Shown: positions 56,288-62,918 of the stretch, one piece after another
Numbering within the stretch: the first letter of the stretch is position 1
Layout of the letters: every line of letters starts with the position of its first letter
DNA from: CAYVFC01 sp964450715
GTDB taxonomy: Bacteria > Myxococcota_A > Polyangia > Polyangiales > JAFGIB01
NCBI GenBank assembly: GCA_964450715.1
Contig: CAYVFC010000008.1
Span: forward strand, 35,102-99,101
Direction: 5' to 3'
Length of the DNA stretch: 64,000 bases
Program-made: the position numbers and the translations under genes
The notes under the pieces: model-generated
What the model was told of the DNA's origin: nothing
The model's input: only the letters and a program-made list of their open reading frames with translations
The model's database searches: none

Positions 56288-57412
56288 TCAGACGCAGATC
56301 TTACTGCCGTCCACCCGCTTGCAGCTGCCCGAGCAGCAATCCTTGTGGGCGCGGCAGCTGTCGCCGTCCGCGACACAGGAAGAGCAGTCCGGGATGGGCT
56401 CGTGCGCGCAGCCGAGCACCGGATCGCAGCTGTCCGCCGTACAGGCGTTACCGTCGTCGCAGCTCGCCTGGGAGTCGGTGCAAGCGCCGTCCACGCAACT
56501 GTTGACCGTACAGGGGTTGCCGTCGTCGCAGTCGGGATCGGACTGGCAAGCGGGCGCCGGAGCGCCTACGAAATCCGCGTAGGCATCGACCATGGTGTGT
56601 ACGCCCGTGTTCTCGCAGTAGGGATAGGTAACGTAAGAGGCCACGCCGGCCACGTAGGTGGCGCCGTCGCGCTGCACGAACGCCGGGCCGCCGCTGTCGC
56701 CGAAGCAGATGGCGTTGTCGTTGGCCGGGTCGAGCGCGTCATAGGCGTGTTCCAGCTGGCCGTCCGCGAGGTAGACGTTGCTGATCAGCGCGTCGCCCTC
56801 CAGCTTCACGCCGTAAGAAGTGTCGTCCTGGGCGTCGCTCTGGCCGAAGCCGACCAGGTGCAGGTTCAGCCCGATGTCGTCGATCCCGAGCCCCAGGCTG
56901 GGGGGAAGCGGCGGCACGCTCTGCGCGTCAGGGATGGCGTTGACGAGGCGCACCAGCCCGATGTCGTTCAGGATAGCGCGCTTGTTATAGTCCGGGTGAA
57001 TCTCCACCTCCCCGACCGGATGGGGATTGCCGTCCTCGAGCAGGTTGATCCTACCATCGCCGTCGTCGTCGCCCGCCGGGTCGTCGCCAGCGTAGATCGC
57101 CAGATCGGAAGGGGAGAAGGGCCGAACCCGCGGGTTGCTCGACTGGTCCAGGCAGTGCGCCGCGGTGAGCACCACTCCGGGCTCGATGAGCGTTCCCGTG
57201 CAGAAGGGCTTGACGTAGATGGCCGTACCGCCGTTGGCTAGCTGGTGCAAACCCACCACCGCGGGTTGATCGAGCGCCGGCGCCCCGCTGATGATGGCGT
57301 GGCGAGAGACGGCCAGGGTGCCCGATCCCTCCAGCACCTCCGGGTCCGAGCTGCAGGCACAGGCCAGCACGAGCACGAAGAGCAAGAACAGCGCGATACG
57401 GATGGTTTTCAT
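56288..57412 (-). CDS. Trypsin-like serine protease lipoprotein with cystine-knot-like tail
   Basis: 374 aa. The signal IALFLLFVLVLAC is a lipoprotein signal (Cys18 or Cys20). The protease domain starts near AIISGAP (40-45), which resembles the IVGG activation site, with Arg37 just before it. Catalytic triad: His86 in TAAHC, Asp150 in NDIGLV, Ser240 in GDSGGP. A DDDGDG loop may bind calcium. After about residue 285 there are disulfide repeats (DPDCDDGNPCTVNSCVDG). The last 30 residues have six Cys in the order C-C-CC-C-C, the framework of inhibitor-cystine-knot peptides. The ATG has AAGGGG five bases upstream. Lying just upstream of the giant gene on the same strand, it may process that protein (inference). 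Confidence 0.93.
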   Translation of the reverse strand: MKTIRIALFLLFVLVLACACSSDPEVLEGSGTLAVSRHAIISGAPALDQPAVVGLHQLANGGTAIYVKPFCTGTLIEPGVVLTAAHCLDQSSNPRVRPFSPSDLAIYAGDDPAGDDDGDGRINLLEDGNPHPVGEVEIHPDYNKRAILNDIGLVRLVNAIPDAQSVPPLPPSLGLGIDDIGLNLHLVGFGQSDAQDDTSYGVKLEGDALISNVYLADGQLEHAYDALDPANDNAICFGDSGGPAFVQRDGATYVAGVASYVTYPYCENTGVHTMVDAYADFVGAPAPACQSDPDCDDGNPCTVNSCVDGACTDSQASCDDGNACTADSCDPVLGCAHEPIPDCSSCVADGDSCRAHKDCCSGSCKRVDGSKICV

Positions 57413-57569
57413 GACTACCCCTTCTTTCCGGCCGGCGGGCCGGCGGTCGTTCGATCAGGGCCATATACTACTTTTCTGTACAAGGGCATACCCCTGGTGG
57501 CGGGGGAATTGGTGGCGATTTCCGGGGGTGGTTTCCGTCGAACCGGGAAAGCGGATTTCCGGACCCCGT

Positions 57570-57652
57570 GAATCCGGATTTCCGGGCGCGCGACCGAGGG
57601 GGGCGAGGGCCCTTCGAGGCGTTTCAGACTGCGCGACCGGAAATCCGGATTC
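57570..57652. repeat. Inverted repeat 1 (16-bp perfect arms)
   Basis: GAATCCGGATTTCCGG at 57570-57585 pairs with CCGGAAATCCGGATTC at 57637-57652 over a 51-base loop. There is no T-tract, so a simple terminator is unlikely. Confidence 0.85.
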
Positions 57653-57686
57653 AGGAGGCCGACACGAGGGGAAGGGGGACCCAACT

Positions 57687-57766
57687 GAATCCCGTTTTCC
57701 GGGCGCGGCAGGCGGTTTCGAGGAATTTCGCGGCGTGTCGATTCTCGCGCCCGGAAAACGGGATTC
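57687..57766. repeat. Inverted repeat 2 (20-bp perfect arms)
   Basis: GAATCCCGTTTTCCGGGCGC at 57687-57706 pairs with its exact complement at 57747-57766 over a 40-base loop. It resembles inverted repeat 1 but with four changed positions mirrored in both arms. Confidence 0.88.
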
Positions 57767-57787
57767 ACGAGTCCAACCTATGGGGGG

Positions 57788-59128
57788 TTAGACCAAGATC
57801 ACGATATCGTCGTCGCTGAGATCCTCGTCGTCGCCGGCCGAACCGCAGACCTCGGTGAGCCTGAGGTCCATCTGCCGCTCCTCGCTGAGTTGCTCGATGT
57901 AGCCGCGGATCTCGGGCACGGCGTCGACCAGCCGGCGGAAGTAGTCGCGGCCCAGAAACAGGACCGTGGACTTCTCGGAGGCTACCACCGAGGCGGTGGT
58001 GGGCTCCTCGTTGAGCAGCGAAATCTCGCCGAAGATGTCGCCGGGCAGAAGCGTGGCCAGGTGCTGCTTGTGGCCCTCGGCCGTGCGGGTGACCTCCATC
58101 TTGCCGCGCAGCACCAGGAACAGCCCCTTGCCGGGCTCGCCCTCGTGGATGAGCGCGGTGCCCGGTTCGGCGTCGTAAGCCAGAAAGCGCCGCATGAGAG
58201 CCTTGCGCTGCTTGTCGTCGAGCGGGCGGAACAGGGCCGCGGTCTTCAGGAGATTGTTGAGCAGCCGCTCCTGGGTGAACGAGGAGAGGGCCTTGGCGAT
58301 GCTGGCCACCGTGTTGCTGGCCGCGATCAGCGCGTCGCGGTCGAACTCCAGCAGATCGCAGTCGCCTATCGAGGAGACCGTGGCGTTGCGCGGCTCGTTG
58401 TTGAGCAGGGCCATCTCGCCGAAGATGCTGCCCGGGTGCAGCACAGCCAGCTGGATGTGCTTGCCCGGCTTCTCTTTGCGGGTGACCCGCACCGAGCCTC
58501 GACCCAACACGAAAAACGAGTTCCCTACCTCGCCCTCGGTGATCACCGGCGTGCCGGGACGCACCCGCAGCAACTTTATGGCCTTGAGCACGGCGTCGAA
58601 ATCCTTGGCCGGAAGCAGGCTGAGCAGCGGCAGCGGGGTGAGAAGCTCGGGGTACTGGATGCCCGAGTCCTCGAAGCTCGAGCCCACCGATTCGGCGCGG
58701 CGAAAGAGCTGCTCGGGAGGAGGCACGTCCCGCAGCTGAAGCTCCAGGTCTAGGGGGACCTCCTGATCCGGGTCGGGGGGCGCCATACGAGAGCCCCGGC
58801 CCAGGCGCGACGAGCCGGCCGCGTACAGCTCGGCCACCGACTTGAGCAGGGCCGTGAACTGCGGGTCGAGCTGGGAGAGGATCTTGAGCGCCATGATGGC
58901 GTGAAGCGGATAGCCCGCATTGGCCGAGTGCTTGGCCAGCGAGGTGTAGACCAGCGCGGCGCGCTGCACCTCGCCCAGCGCCAGCAGCGCGTCGGCCACC
59001 CGCAGCCGCGCGTCCAGGTTCAGCGGCTGCACGTCGAGCAGCGCGCAGTACGCGTGCAGCGCCTCCATGTACGAGCCGCCGAGCAGCAGATCGTCCGCCA
59101 TGGCCTTGAGCTCTTTTGCAGTCTTCAT
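57788..59128 (-). CDS. Protein with two cyclic-nucleotide-binding-type domains and N-terminal helical repeats
   Basis: 446 aa from the ATG at 59128 (MKTAKELKAMADDLLLG); a start 21 codons further up is possible but lies in non-conserved sequence. Residues about 5-100 are TPR-like helices. Two cNMP-binding beta-barrels follow, each with the phosphate-binding-cassette signature: FGEMALLNNEPRNATV in the first and FGEISLLNEEPTTASV in the second. The first keeps the Arg that contacts the cyclic phosphate; the second has Thr there and may not bind nucleotide. No DNA-binding or catalytic domain is present, so it is not a CRP-type regulator. It is probably a cytoplasmic signalling or scaffold protein (inference). 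The acidic tail ends DDEDLSDDDIVILV. Confidence 0.85.
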   Translation of the reverse strand: MKTAKELKAMADDLLLGGSYMEALHAYCALLDVQPLNLDARLRVADALLALGEVQRAALVYTSLAKHSANAGYPLHAIMALKILSQLDPQFTALLKSVAELYAAGSSRLGRGSRMAPPDPDQEVPLDLELQLRDVPPPEQLFRRAESVGSSFEDSGIQYPELLTPLPLLSLLPAKDFDAVLKAIKLLRVRPGTPVITEGEVGNSFFVLGRGSVRVTRKEKPGKHIQLAVLHPGSIFGEMALLNNEPRNATVSSIGDCDLLEFDRDALIAASNTVASIAKALSSFTQERLLNNLLKTAALFRPLDDKQRKALMRRFLAYDAEPGTALIHEGEPGKGLFLVLRGKMEVTRTAEGHKQHLATLLPGDIFGEISLLNEEPTTASVVASEKSTVLFLGRDYFRRLVDAVPEIRGYIEQLSEERQMDLRLTEVCGSAGDDEDLSDDDIVILV

Positions 59129-59197
59129 CTCGGCTTTCCGCCCGTGTCGGTTACCGCAGGTATTGAACCACCATCCCGGCCCCGGCCGCAAGCTTGG

Positions 59198-59311
59198 TAT
59201 AGGGGGACGTTGCTACAGTATTTACATTATTTGGCCAGACGCGTGGCCCCTCTCTATAGGGGGACGTTGCTACAGTATTTACATTATTTGGCCAGACGCG
59301 TGGCCCCTCTC
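59198..59311 (+). repeat. Two tandem 57-bp repeats, second REP-like family
   Basis: TATAGGGGGACGTTGCTACA begins identical 57-base copies at 59198-59254 and 59255-59311. They lie upstream of the cNMP-domain gene. Confidence 0.88.
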
Positions 59312-59320
59312 TGAAAACTG

Positions 59321-59361
59321 ATAATAATGTAGCAACGTCCCTACTATACTATACTACGAAC
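59321..59361 (-). repeat. Inverted partial copy of the 57-bp repeat at a gene 3' end
   Basis: On the minus strand GTATAGTATAGTAGGGACGT then TGCTACATTATTATC, the inverse of the 59198 copies. The 13-base GGGACGTTGCTAC of the direct copies pairs perfectly with it. The first TATAG holds the stop codon of the methyltransferase gene. Confidence 0.7.
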
Positions 59362-60425
59362 CGCTTTCTCATCTCTACGCCTAGGGCCTGGTTGAGCTCG
59401 AAGACCCGCTCGGCGTCCTCGGGCTGTAGGGTCCCGGCACCGCACGAGGGGGTGATCATCGCCTGCTCGGCGATGAGCTGTTGGTCGATGCCGGTCGCGG
59501 CCAGCACGCCCATCACCCGCTGCAGGTGATCGGCCAGCGTCCCCGCGCTCTGCTCGCGAACGGCCGGCGAGGTGGGCACCACCCCCCAGGCCAGCGCGCC
59601 GCCCTTCTGCAGGTGCTGTTTCACGTCCTCTGGGTAAAGCGCGACAGTCTCGCCGAACTCGAAAGCGTCAAAGGCCACGATATCGGCGCCGGCGTCGATG
59701 GGGATGCTCCACTCGGTGTTGCCGCAGCAGTGCACGCCGCTGATGGCTCCCTCGTCGCGGATGGCCTGCATGACCTCGGCGATCATGCCGACCACCTCGG
59801 CGCGCCCCACCGAGACGTAGACCGAGCTGCCGAAGGAGGAAAGAACCGGCTCGTCCGCGAAGCAGATGACCCGCTCGGCAAGATCGCGGTAGCGCTGGAT
59901 CTGCCAGCGGCACTTGGCGGCGATGGCCCGCACCACCACGTCCCTGAGCTGCTCGTCGAAAAAGCTCGCGCGGTCGTTTCCGTCCCGGACGTTGAGGGCG
60001 AAGCTCACCGGACCGACGCTCTGCACCTTGACGAAGGGTAGCTTATTACCGCCGTTCGCCCGCAAGCTCTCCTCCAGCCCGTACAGCCCGGCGGCGAAGT
60101 CCGGACCGATGGCCTGGGCCGAAAAGTCGCCTTGTCCGGGCTCGGCCTCGGCCGCGGCGAGATAGCCCTGGTAAAACTCCGCCAGTTGCTCCGAGCAGTC
60201 ATCGGAGGAGTCGAAGAAGACGCGCCGCCGCTCCCGGTCGATGGTCAGGCAGGGCACGCCCTCGGCGATCTGCACCTCCATCTGCTCGTTCATGCCCAGC
60301 TGCGGCAGCTGCGGCCAGGCGGGCGCCTCCGGCATCCGGCGCAGGGTCAGATCGACCGCGTAGCCGACGTCGCTGAAGGGCATGGTACCGATGGCGGAGA
60401 CCAGGAATCGGGGGTGGAAGGGCAT
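59349..60425 (-). CDS. UroD/MetE-like cobalamin-independent methyltransferase family protein
   Basis: 358 aa from the ATG at 60425, chosen because AGAGGAT lies about ten bases upstream and the conserved strand FLVSAIGTMPFSD follows at once. A start 15 codons further up (60470) lacks a ribosome site. The sequence has the TIM-barrel pattern of uroporphyrinogen decarboxylase and the MetE C-terminal domain: KVQSVGPVSFAL, DEPVLSSFGSSVYVSVG, GVHCCGNTEW, DIVAFDAFEF, ITPSCGAG. His232, Cys234 and Cys328 are the likely zinc ligands that activate a thiol methyl acceptor. It sits downstream of a B12 radical SAM gene, so it may pass methyl groups in the same pathway (inference). The TAG stop lies in a REP-like element. 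Confidence 0.82.
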   Translation of the reverse strand: MPFHPRFLVSAIGTMPFSDVGYAVDLTLRRMPEAPAWPQLPQLGMNEQMEVQIAEGVPCLTIDRERRRVFFDSSDDCSEQLAEFYQGYLAAAEAEPGQGDFSAQAIGPDFAAGLYGLEESLRANGGNKLPFVKVQSVGPVSFALNVRDGNDRASFFDEQLRDVVVRAIAAKCRWQIQRYRDLAERVICFADEPVLSSFGSSVYVSVGRAEVVGMIAEVMQAIRDEGAISGVHCCGNTEWSIPIDAGADIVAFDAFEFGETVALYPEDVKQHLQKGGALAWGVVPTSPAVREQSAGTLADHLQRVMGVLAATGIDQQLIAEQAMITPSCGAGTLQPEDAERVFELNQALGVEMRKRFVV

Positions 60426-60453
60426 GATGGGATATCCTCTGCTTACGGCCGGT

Positions 60454-60501
60454 TTACTTCTGGTAGACATCGTCGTGCTCGTTGGCGCTTATCGTACCCA
60501 T
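60454..60501 (-). CDS. 15-residue leader-like ORF
   Basis: MGTISANEHDDVYQK, preceded by GGAGGT five bases before the ATG, the best ribosome site in this part of the window. It ends 28 bases before the methyltransferase start. It may be a leader peptide or translational coupler. It could also be chance, or a remnant of a longer gene. Confidence 0.4.
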   Translation of the reverse strand: MGTISANEHDDVYQK

Positions 60502-60523
60502 AACAGACCTCCAAAGAGTACTC

Positions 60524-60554
60524 TATAAAGTGCTATTAAAATGCTCTTTGTCGA
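60524..60554 (-). promoter_or_regulatory. Possible sigma70-type promoter for the leader ORF and methyltransferase
   Basis: On the minus strand TCGACA (60554-60549), a 19-base spacer and TTTATA (60529-60524) lie just upstream of the GGAGGT site. Nested inverted bits (AAAGAG/CTCTTT) surround it. The match is weak. Confidence 0.25.
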
Positions 60555-60596
60555 GCACCTGCAGGGACGGGCAACCGGCGGGGGCAAGCACCGCCA

Positions 60597-62054
60597 CTAC
60601 TGCGGCTTGCTGCCCGATCCGAAATCCAGCAGGTGCCCCACCACCGCTCGCGCGCCGCGCAAGATATAGCCGGGATCGGTGATGTTGCGCGCGAGCTGCC
60701 GCGCCACGAAGCGCGGGGTCAGGAACGAGCGGTAGATCTCGTTGCAGAAGCGCACGATCTCCTCCGAGCTCATTTCGCCGGTCTTCAGCACCGAGCCGCG
60801 CATGTCGAACTTCTCGTAGTCGTCCGGCTCGCAGGTGAACCAGTCGTTCTCCACCGCCTCCGTATAGAGAGGGGTGCCGGGATAGGGGACCACCACCGTG
60901 GACTGCAGCATCTCGGCCGAGCCCTCGCGCATTAGCCTCTTGGCCAGCTGCACCGTGCGCCGCACCTGCTCGCGCGTCTCCCAGGGGAAGCCGACCATCA
61001 CCGTCAGGTGCACGTCGATGCCGGCGCGGGCGGCGTTGCGGCAGCCGTTCACGATCTGCTCTACGGTCACCCCTTTGCAGACTCGGTCCAGCGTCTGCTG
61101 GTTCGCCGACTCCAGCCCCGATTTCACCTTGCGCCAGCCCGCCTGCTTCATCAACCGCGGCACCTCGGGATCCTGCAGGTAATCGAACCGCATGTTGCCC
61201 GAGATAAGGATTTTCCTGTGAAATCCGCGCGCGATCATCCCCTGGCAGAAGTCGCGCAGCCACTGCCCGCCCGGAAAGGTGCCCGAGTCCTCGAAGATTT
61301 CGCGTGCTCCGTGCCTTTCTATCAGATATCCGATCTCGTCCAGGGCGCGCTCGACCGACATGCGGATGAACCGGGGATAGGTGGTGGTCCAGGCGCAGAA
61401 GCGGCAGCGGTGCCAGGGGCAGTCGCGGCCGGACATGGTGTAGAAGAACTCGCGGTGCCGCCTCCACTTTTCACCGTACAGGCTCGCCCGGGTGAGATGG
61501 CGGTCGATGAAGGGCAGCGAATCCAGGTCGTGGTCGTGCTGAAAGGGCCCGGTATTTCGTATCTCGTCGCCCTCCCGGTAGTAGATTCCGGGCAGCAGCG
61601 GCTCCGAGCTTTCCAGGTGCTGCGCGATATTGCGCAAGAGGAAATCGTAGTGCCCGCCGGTGAGCACGAAATCGACCTGGCAGCTCTTCATGGACTCCGC
61701 GGGCAGCGCGGTGACGTGGTCGCCCATCAGCACCACCCGCGTTTCCGGAAGCCGCTGCTTGATGCGGTCGGTGATGGCCCAGTGCTGCCGCACCACCGGG
61801 GTCTTGGTCTCCATGGCCACCAGATCGGGCCGCGCCCGCTCCAGGTCGCGCCAGAACTCGGCCTCCGGCTTCTGCGCGGCGATGGCGTCCTCCCAGACCA
61901 CCTCGTGCCCCTGCTGCGCCAGCAGCGTGGCCGCGTAGGCGGGCACCACCGGGTAGATGTAGCTGCCCAGGTGGTACCACTGGAACTGCCGGTTCTGGGT
62001 CAGCATGGGGCTGCCCTTGCCCCGGAGCGGCGGGTAGACGATGGCGACCTTCAC
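60597..62054 (-). CDS. B12-binding domain radical SAM protein with CX4CX2C cluster motif
   Basis: 485 aa. The N-terminal cobalamin-binding domain includes MKVAIVYPPLRGKG, PVVPAYAATLLAQQGHEV and LMGDHVTALPAE, without DxHxxG. The cluster motif is GRDCPWHRCRFCAW: C212, C217 and C220, four residues between the first two Cys instead of the usual three. Downstream come EDSGTFPG, KSGLES, VMVGFPWETREQV and the C-terminal block VVVPYPGTPLY. The GTG start is nine bases after AAAGGAA. It follows the glycosyltransferase gene by 84 bases on the same strand. The substrate is unknown; a cell-envelope lipid or glycan is a reasonable guess. Confidence 0.87.
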   Translation of the reverse strand: MKVAIVYPPLRGKGSPMLTQNRQFQWYHLGSYIYPVVPAYAATLLAQQGHEVVWEDAIAAQKPEAEFWRDLERARPDLVAMETKTPVVRQHWAITDRIKQRLPETRVVLMGDHVTALPAESMKSCQVDFVLTGGHYDFLLRNIAQHLESSEPLLPGIYYREGDEIRNTGPFQHDHDLDSLPFIDRHLTRASLYGEKWRRHREFFYTMSGRDCPWHRCRFCAWTTTYPRFIRMSVERALDEIGYLIERHGAREIFEDSGTFPGGQWLRDFCQGMIARGFHRKILISGNMRFDYLQDPEVPRLMKQAGWRKVKSGLESANQQTLDRVCKGVTVEQIVNGCRNAARAGIDVHLTVMVGFPWETREQVRRTVQLAKRLMREGSAEMLQSTVVVPYPGTPLYTEAVENDWFTCEPDDYEKFDMRGSVLKTGEMSSEEIVRFCNEIYRSFLTPRFVARQLARNITDPGYILRGARAVVGHLLDFGSGSKPQ

Positions 62055-62138
62055 GAGCGGCTATTCCTTTCGCGCGCCGAGACGGCGGCGAGCTTCAGCG
62101 GCCGACGAACCTCTTCCGGATTGAGGCCAACGCCCGCG

Positions 62139-62918
62139 TCACGAACGCGTGATCCTTTCCCGCAAGATACGGTAGAGAAAAAGCGGGTTGCCCACAACAT
62201 AGCGCACGAACATGCGGCGCGGCTCGATCAGGAGCCGAAAGAGCCATTCCAACGAGTGGTTCAACATCCACTCGGGCGCCCGCGGCACCGCGCCCGCGAC
62301 GTAATCGACCAGCGCGCCGATCGGCCAGACGACCCGCGCCTGCAGCCGTTCCCAGTTATCCAGCACCCACCGCTCCTGAGCGGGCGTGCCGAAACCGACG
62401 AAGAGGATATCCGGCCCGGCAGCAGCGACGGCCTGAAACACGGCCTCTTCCTCGGCGTGGTTTCTCCGGAAGTAACCGTGCGCATACCCTACGACCTTCA
62501 ACCCCGGGTGCTGCTCCCGCAGCCGCCGGCTTGCCTCTTCGGCCACGCCCGGCTTTCCCCCGAGGAAGAACAGTTTGGTACCGTCCCCGGCCCACCGCCG
62601 GCAAAAGCCGTCGATGAACGAGGCGCTGGTCATCCTCTCCGGCAACCGTTTGCCCAGCAACCGCGCCCCCAGCACCACGCCCCCGCCGTCGCAGTAGTTG
62701 ATAGCGGAGCGCCGGTAGGCCTCGCGCAACCGCTCGTCGCCCGCGGCGATGTTCAGGGTATGCACGTTGACGTAGGTGACCAGGTGCTTGCCGCCGCCGA
62801 TCAGAAGCCGGCGGACATGTTCGAACAGCGAATCGCTTCGCAGAGCCTGGACCCGCACCCCGAGCACGTCCAGCTGGGTAACCGCGGCCGGGAGACGTTC
62901 GTTTTCAGCAAGATTCAT
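62139..62918 (-). CDS. WecG/TagA/CpsF family glycosyltransferase
   Basis: 259 aa from the ATG at 62918; a longer frame upstream only shadows the preceding gene. Family signatures: LDVLGVRVQ at the start, YVNVHTLNIA, YCDGGGVVLGARLLG, FLGGKPGVAEEA and VGFGTPAQERW. These enzymes transfer N-acetylmannosamine-type sugars to lipid-linked intermediates at the inner face of the membrane during exopolysaccharide or teichoic-acid-like synthesis. Length and motif order are normal. The start overlaps the end of the DUF362 gene by 14 bases, so the two are translationally coupled. Confidence 0.92.
   Translation of the reverse strand: MNLAENERLPAAVTQLDVLGVRVQALRSDSLFEHVRRLLIGGGKHLVTYVNVHTLNIAAGDERLREAYRRSAINYCDGGGVVLGARLLGKRLPERMTSASFIDGFCRRWAGDGTKLFFLGGKPGVAEEASRRLREQHPGLKVVGYAHGYFRRNHAEEEAVFQAVAAAGPDILFVGFGTPAQERWVLDNWERLQARVVWPIGALVDYVAGAVPRAPEWMLNHSLEWLFRLLIEPRRMFVRYVVGNPLFLYRILRERITRS

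Larger units (their letters stand above)
57413..57787. other. Intergenic region with two long inverted repeats
   Basis: No gene is visible. The right two thirds are occupied by two paralogous hairpins, described separately. The left part holds the ribosome site and presumably the promoter of the protease gene. Confidence 0.5.

Noticed and set aside
57570..57766. Rho-independent terminators
   Set aside because: The hairpin loops are 40-51 bases and there are no T-tracts. The structures look more like mobile or regulatory repeats.
59198..59311. CRISPR-like array
   Set aside because: Only two directly adjacent identical copies with no spacers, plus an inverted partial copy; this fits a REP-like element.
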